This document shows positions 58,469-64,000 of a stretch of 64,000 nucleotides of DNA, one piece after another (position 1 is the stretch's first letter; every line of letters begins with the position of its first letter). A program made the translations under genes and the position numbers. The DNA is from Jackrogersella multiformis. Taxonomy: Eukaryota > Ascomycota > Sordariomycetes > Xylariales > Hypoxylaceae. The stretch is taken from positions 2,604,001-2,668,000 of the forward strand of contig CADCXD010000005.1 in assembly GCA_902806575.1 (NCBI GenBank). The letters are read 5' to 3'. Under the pieces are notes generated by a model. It was not told the DNA's origin. It ran no database searches and was given only the letters and a program-made list of their open reading frames with translations.

Positions 58469-60329
58469 TTTGGATGGCTGAGCTCTAGATAGACACAAAC
58501 GTTATTGTGACGATTCTAGAGAAGAAGAAGAAGAAAGTTTACGTTTAGTGATGTGCCAAACGAGTAGGAGAAATCTACCTGAGTAGTGCGAAGCTTGTGG
58601 AAACAACCAAAACAGCCAAGTAGGCTAGGTCGTATTTTAAGGGCTGCTCTGCGGCTGATGATTGTCGAAACTAAGGGCGGCAAGGGCTTGGACAAGTTTC
58701 AACTCGAATATCCGTGTTCTATTCCTAGTCGGCTCGAGGGTCACGACGAGCGTATGTGGCGTTTGTGTTGTTAAGGTCGTCGAAAGTGCTAAATCGATTC
58801 AAAGGGATAACAAGGGACGGAAAAGTTAATTGCGGTAGAGATGATTATATGATTAGATGATATTTGGATGTTTGTTTTTTTGCCTAACTACGTTACGTAC
58901 TAGCTGACATGAATAATTTGGGGCTGATGAATGATGATGGATATCCGATTGCGCGTAAACTACGAAGTACCTACACTGCCTGAGGCTAGGGAGGGAGGGT
59001 CTTGGATACTGGAGGCGTTCTATTTTTAAGCTCAGCCACAGTTGGGTGGAGATTTTGGCCTGATATCATTCACTGGCTAACGCGAAGAGCACATCTTGTC
59101 ACCTATTAGCGCCAAAACACAGCCTCTAGCATTGTCTATGCACCTAGAACTTAGCGCTGAGCCACCAACCTTTTGCTCTTCCGCACCGGGCCAACTGTTC
59201 AGCTCTATGTACTCGGCGGCGGATACGATATCGTTGCAGGTGACGTGAGAAACCCGACCAATCCGACATCAATCGACAACGATAACTTAAGACATCTCAT
59301 TTATTTGTTCCGCTATAACCGCAGGAAACTAAAGAAAAGCGAATGGTTTTAATTATGCATATCTAAGTCCTTATCAACTTCGAATAAAACAAAATTCTTG
59401 AATTTGATTTCGAAAACCACTCAGGTCATCGTATCTAGTTATCGTGATTTCTTCGAGTATATTCGCCTACAGATACAATTCTCAACTTTAAGCTAATCTC
59501 ATCGCCACTTATATGGGGCGTTCATGCAATATTTTAGCTCTAGGTAACCTCCTAGCCTCCGGAATTACTTGGTCGAACGTTTGCTTTTATTCCATGCTTT
59601 ATTTGGGGTACAGTCTGTCGGCACTCACTCTCTATGTACATGCGGGCACCCTCCGTTCATACCTGGTACTGACCTTCCTTAGATCTTATAACGGATACCT
59701 CCGTGTAACCCGGCGGTGGTATCCGGCTAAAGGCCGCTGTGGCCTTGAAACATTGGAAAGAACGATCGTAGACGGGACGGCACCCGGCATTGCTAATTCT
59801 TGATTCATCTTTCTGAGCATCACGCTTTTCTCTTATTCATAGCTTCTTAATATTACTATGATTGCTCATGTAATAATTCGACACTCAAACTGATTCGTAA
59901 GTTGAGGGAAAGAAACAATCGGATATTTATTCACTCTAATATTTTAAACTACTACTTACCTAGGTACTTAGCTGCTTAGGCAACGCCTAGGTGAACACTA
60001 GTTGCCACGTTCGCAACATCCGAAATCTTAGATAGGGCGTAGCCGATGATCGGGGCCGTGTGGGTCAATATCATAATCACCTCGACAAGCGCATAATCTT
60101 TAAATCCGATTCCTTTTCCGCCATCTTCTTTTTTGTATTTCTAATAGGCGTTGGATAAATACACATCTAATCTATTCCCTTCAAGTCATATTCCCTGCCG
60201 TTAATTGGTAAAACTTAATAATAGTTTTCCTCATATCTGGAGACTATAAACGATTCAAATTATTCAAACGAATCGAATCATCAAAGTAAATGGAAGTGAA
60301 GCTCTAGACGAAGAGGAAACATTGCTGAC
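58469..60329. other. Divergent promoter region, MARVEL-like gene to MFS gene
   Basis: This 1.86-kb interval contains a 96-residue frame at 59513-59803 with hydrophobic stretches but no recognisable family, which I do not call as a gene. It also has an ACCTAGGT copy near 59957. Confidence 0.5.
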
Positions 60330-62320
60330 ATGACGGCAACCGAGGATATATCCGCCCCGGACGTCCCGACACCATCGACAAATGGAAGCATACACAGCCA
60401 GATTGATGAAACCACGCCTCTGCTAAGTGATCAAGGCGACCGGAATAAGAGCATCATCTCAGCTGAGCAGTCTCCACCAGTTCACAATGACGACGAGCAG
60501 ACGATTATCGTCGAAGAGGTGAAAGGTTTCAAATTATGGCTCATCCTCGCGACATGTTGGATAGGCGTGTTTCTGGGCGCAATAGACTCGACCATCATCG
60601 CCACGCTATCCGCTCCTATCTCTAGCGAGTTTCACTCTTTGAGCCTGTTATCATGGCTCGCGAGTGCTTACCTAATATCCAATGCCGCCTGTCAGCCCAT
60701 CTCCGGGAGGCTGACCGATATCTTCGGACGGGGTCCCGGTCTCGTGTTTAGCAATATCTTCTTTGCTGCCGGTAATCTCATTTGCGGCTTCGCACAGAAC
60801 GCAAATGTTATGATCTTGGGGCGGGTCGTTGCTGGCATCGGAGGCGGCGGTTTAATGTCCATTAGTACCTTTTTAGGTACCGATCTCGTCCCTCTGCGAA
60901 ATCGAGGAGTTATTCAAGGAATCGGGAACATCTGCTACGGGTCCGGAGCAATGCTCGGTGGTGTATTCGGAGGTCTAATGAATGATAATTCGGCTTTGGG
61001 CTGGCGTCTAGCGTTCTTGATCCAGGTTCCTCCGATTTTAGTCTCGGCGTGTCTGGTCGCCTACCTTGTCCGAGTGCCACCTAAAGTTTCAGAAAAGTCA
61101 TACCTAGCTCGCATTGACTTTACCGGTACCTTTTCACTCATCGTCTTTCTCGTCCTGCTCTTGCTTGGGCTAAACGCTGGCGGTAATCTGGTCCCGTGGC
61201 TCCATCCCCTGCCGTTGACTACCTTGCCGCTCTCGCTTGTGGCATTCGTTGCTTTCATTATCTGGGAAGCCCGTGCCAAGCAGCCGGTTATCCCGGTCCG
61301 TCTTCTTTTGGACCGAACGGTTTTCACGGCCTGCATGACGAATCTGCTATGCTGCATGGTGAATATGATGGCACTCTTCTACGCTCCTGTCTACATGCAG
61401 TCGCGCGGAAGTTCGGCCACCGATTCTGGCCTAGTAATCCTATTCTCTCCTATTGGTATCTGCGTTTGTTCGGTTGGAAGCGGACTGATAATGAAAAAAA
61501 CTGGGCGCTATGGTAAGTGAGAGGTCCCACTTCAAGACTTCAAGACCCTCTTTTCGAGTTTATTCTCAACTTTTACCCTTTGCCCATGACTTCATTTTGT
61601 ACATACACTAACTATGAAGTAGTAAGTGATTAACACCTTCCAAAATCGATCTTTCTATGCATTATTCCCTTCTCGGATACAGCTGCATGTGTGGAAATCT
61701 AAAAGGGCGCAACTTATCTCCGCCACCCTTCCGAATCGAGATGACCGTAGTAAGCAATTTTTTATGACCGCTGCAGGAGACTGACCTTGTAATAGTTGGT
61801 CCTAGGTATCTTGGCTGTATCACTCTTGGTCGCCTCTGTCGTCATCCTTACGACGCTCGACGAGAACTCTCCAGAATGGCCCCTAATGATTGCATTCCTA
61901 CTTCTCGGGTCTGGCCAGGGCGCCATGCTTACTATCACGCTCCTAGCTTGTTTAGCAGCCGTTAACCATTCGCATCAAGCCACAGTCACATCCGCCACCT
62001 ACGCATTCCGATCTGTTGGCGGGACGGTCGGCATTACCATTGCATCGACTATCTACCAGAATGTACTCAAGACCCAGCTGTGGGAGCGGTTCGGCGACCT
62101 GCCCGGTGCCGCAGAGGAGATCCGCAGAATTAGGGACGACCTGGACGAGTTGAAACACCTACCCGAGGGTTGGTATGATGGTGTCATCGCATCTTTCATG
62201 GAAGCCTTTCGGAGCGTATGGTTTACGATGCTTGGGTTGGCGCTTCTAGGGCTGGTCAGTGTCTCGCTGATGAAGCAGCATAAGCTACACTCGACTTTAT
62301 CTCGAAGTGAAAGAGAGTAA
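60330..62320 (+). CDS. MFS drug/amino-acid transporter (DHA2/Vba-like, probable vacuolar)
   Basis: This is a proton-coupled transporter of the 14-TM-type MFS group. Exons 60330-61512 and 61806-62320 give 565 residues. The N-terminal cytosolic part carries an acidic dileucine signal, ETTPLL (Glu27 to Leu32), which often directs yeast proteins to the vacuole. MFS motif A is SGRLTDIFGRG after TM2, followed by VVAGIGGGGLMS and the motif C-like GSGAMLGGVFGG. The proposed 293-nt intron (GTAAGT to CCTAG) keeps phase and yields KKTGRYGILAVSLLVAS. It is long, so an extra small exon inside it cannot be excluded. Fungal relatives include vacuolar basic amino-acid transporters; the substrate is not determinable here. 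Confidence 0.85.
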
Positions 62321-62700
62321 ATGGTTACATGTTAGCATAAGAGCCCACTCGCTTCCAGGGAGCTTTATATAAGACATAAGCAGATGTTAAACACGTTTAA
62401 GTATTGCGATTTATAGCGAGAGTCGAAGTATATTTAAAGGACCAAAATTGAGAAAAAGAACAACTATATAAAAGCAAATTGATAACGACTCAGCACGTTG
62501 AGTGCGCCATGACTTCTCCCACTAGGATCGCCCGATTACATAGATCTAGCAACTGGGGTTGAGCAACAGTGGTGTTGACAACTAAGTCTCTTCACGCCTT
62601 TCTTCTTTCCGACCATCACCTCGCCCGTACAAAAGAAGTAGATATACTTGTATCCCCATCGCAAGTCGAAACTAACCTAAATCGGACCGTGCATGTTCGC
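62321..62700. other. Spacer between convergent MFS and DUF6594 genes
   Basis: This 380-bp spacer lies between two stop codons. It is AT-rich near the MFS end, and nothing else is seen. Confidence 0.5.
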
Positions 62701-64000
62701 TTAGGCCGCAGCGCAGTTAGGTAAGTTCGAGAGGAAGGTGACGAGTACAGCGAAGAAGGCAGAGAGACCGACAAGAAGGTGAGCAGTGCGGGGTTCGAAG
62801 AAAGCCATGGCTAAGGCGAAGAAGGTGGAGGAGACGCCGACGACAGTGAGGTACCCCCCTCGAGACCACTATGATGGCTAGAGTTAGAAATTATTTGTTG
62901 ATGATAAAAGACAAAAAGGGGCTACGATCGTTTATGGAAAATGTTTAGGGTTAGGGTTAGAGTTGGTGGTATCACATACATCCGTTTCGAGGTAGAGCAA
63001 TGACACGGGGATAATTAGGAGCGAGAGATTTCCGAGCGCTAGAACGGCTTTGAAGAATAACTCGAAGGGTCGTAAGCTGTAGGCTATGCGTGGGTCATCG
63101 GTCTCGGAATATAAAGTACCGCAGGAAAAGATACAGCAGATGTTCTTCAGGAGGATCTTCTAGCCGTCAGTTTGGAACTTTATTTAGTTCATAAAGGATT
63201 TTGAGGATCCATTATGGGTTATAGGAGGAAAATAAGGGGCTATATGACGAAGGGTACAGGGACTCCGAAAATAGGGTGGGGGGGAATAGGGGGTGAAAAT
63301 AGGAGAAGCAAGCCAGGACAACAACAGTTCACGAAAGGAGGAGCAAGAGAAACTACCTAAATACAGACTAAACTTACAATGACCCAACGCGAATTCGTGT
63401 ATAGCAGAGACTCGAAGCGTTGGAAAATGTAGTCTGGCTCGGGGTAGATGAAGTCGTCGATGTAGCGCATGAAGGCCCGCGCCTCGTTGCTAAGACCTTC
63501 GAAGTCTCGCGCTCTCTCGAAGTGTGCCTTGTGTGCACGCCGGGAGACTCGGGCAAACTTCTTGTTCTCGTACTGCATGTGAAGTAACGTGACTGATGAG
63601 ATATTTTCCAGTTAGCCATTGTTGGCTCATCCTTCATCGGTTCTCACGAAGTAAGGGGTTAGCTTAGACAGCATTCTTCGAAGGACCTACAGTATTCTCT
63701 TAACATAATACCCTGGCTTATGATCAGGTTGTCCCTCTGTGTCATGCGATCAACCTCAGCTGTCTTCGACCCGGAAGGTTGCGCTGGCAAATGCCCAGTT
63801 CCTTGGAGGCAACGAGATATGAATTTCTGCCGATCGAAAGGCAGCGACCTTAGCGGCTTGTCTTCAGCATCAACATCCTTAAAACTCATCTTGTCTAGTT
63901 CGTCTTCAATACAGTGTAGCTTTTGCTGATATGAAGTAAGGACTTGCTGTGTCGAAGGGTTAAACAGCCGATGAGAATTGGAATTTGGGAAGTACATCTG
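62701..64000 (-). CDS. DUF6594-type fungal membrane protein (5' end outside window)
   Basis: Four exons were assembled: 63691-64000 (open at the window edge), 63378-63592, 62980-63159 and 62701-62868. The encoded order fits DUF6594: a helical charged N-terminal region (YQQKLHCIEDELDK), then LREYFTLLHMQYENKKFARV, then the stretch FMRYIDDFIYPEPDYIF. It ends in hydrophobic segments (LALGNLSLLIIPVSLLYLE, YLTVVGVSSTFFALAMAFF, LLVGLSAFFAVLVTFL). All splices keep phase (introns 98, 218 and 111 nt). The function of the family is unknown. The last intron contains two TTAGGG units. The start codon lies beyond the right edge unless the ATG at 63997 is used. Confidence 0.75.
62945..62962. repeat. Short interstitial telomere-like repeat in intron
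   Basis: Two exact TTAGGG units and a degenerate third (TTAGAG) lie within the 111-nt intron of the DUF6594 gene. TTAGGG is the usual telomere repeat of filamentous ascomycetes. Confidence 0.7.

Noticed and set aside
59513..59803. 96-residue frame with hydrophobic segments
   Set aside because: It has no family resemblance, lies in a promoter region and shows no splice or composition support.

Overview
The window is nuclear DNA of a filamentous ascomycete (Pezizomycotina, most likely Sordariomycetes). Genes are interrupted by short GT-AG introns (about 50-300 nt) with CTAAC/CTGAC-type branch sites. The gene set is typically fungal: a Gcn2/CPC-3 kinase, a Cut12 spindle pole body protein, a Spo12-like protein, a Zn2Cys6 regulator that looks like PRO1/ADV-1, a DUF6594 membrane protein and an MFS transporter. 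Non-coding DNA carries many copies of a short palindromic motif, ACCTAGGT with flanking TAGGTA units. I cannot fix the genus from sequence alone.

Layout. 1-11.9 kb is a compact housekeeping block: GCN2 (minus, C-terminus beyond the left edge), divergent from Cut12 (plus); urease accessory protein UreF (plus), convergent with splicing factor Cwc2 (minus); then an ACAD10/11-type acyl-CoA dehydrogenase (plus). 12.5-13.9 kb holds an unusual small gene: a HeLo-like fungal N-terminal domain apparently joined to a retropepsin-like aspartic protease domain. 16.1-21.9 kb is another housekeeping block: Spo12-like (plus), a DRG1/Rbg1 GTPase (minus, with a 15-nt microexon) and a Ca2+-regulated mitochondrial aspartate/glutamate carrier (minus). 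24.3-35.0 kb is looser and metabolic: a Gfo/Idh/MocA oxidoreductase (minus), a DHDPS/HOGA-family aldolase (plus), a Tda3-like FAD oxidoreductase (minus) and a 2-Cys glutathione peroxidase (plus).

35.0-49.8 kb is a 14.8-kb stretch in which I find no convincing gene, rich in the palindromic motif and small tandem repeats. It lies immediately upstream of the PRO1/ADV-1-like regulator (49.8-52.4 kb), which is followed by 3.8 kb more without genes. 56.2-64 kb holds Nop16 (plus), a four-helix MARVEL-like membrane protein (minus), a 14-TM-type MFS transporter with a vacuolar-type dileucine signal (plus) and a DUF6594 protein whose 5' end lies beyond the right edge (minus).

No rRNA, tRNA, CRISPR array or intact transposon was found. 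Gene models below are hand-spliced from the sequence. Exon boundaries were checked for reading phase, but no transcript data were available. The most interesting points are the HeLo-like/retropepsin gene, the intron- and intergene-restricted palindromic repeat family, the presequence-like extension on the glutathione peroxidase, and the isolated position of the developmental regulator.
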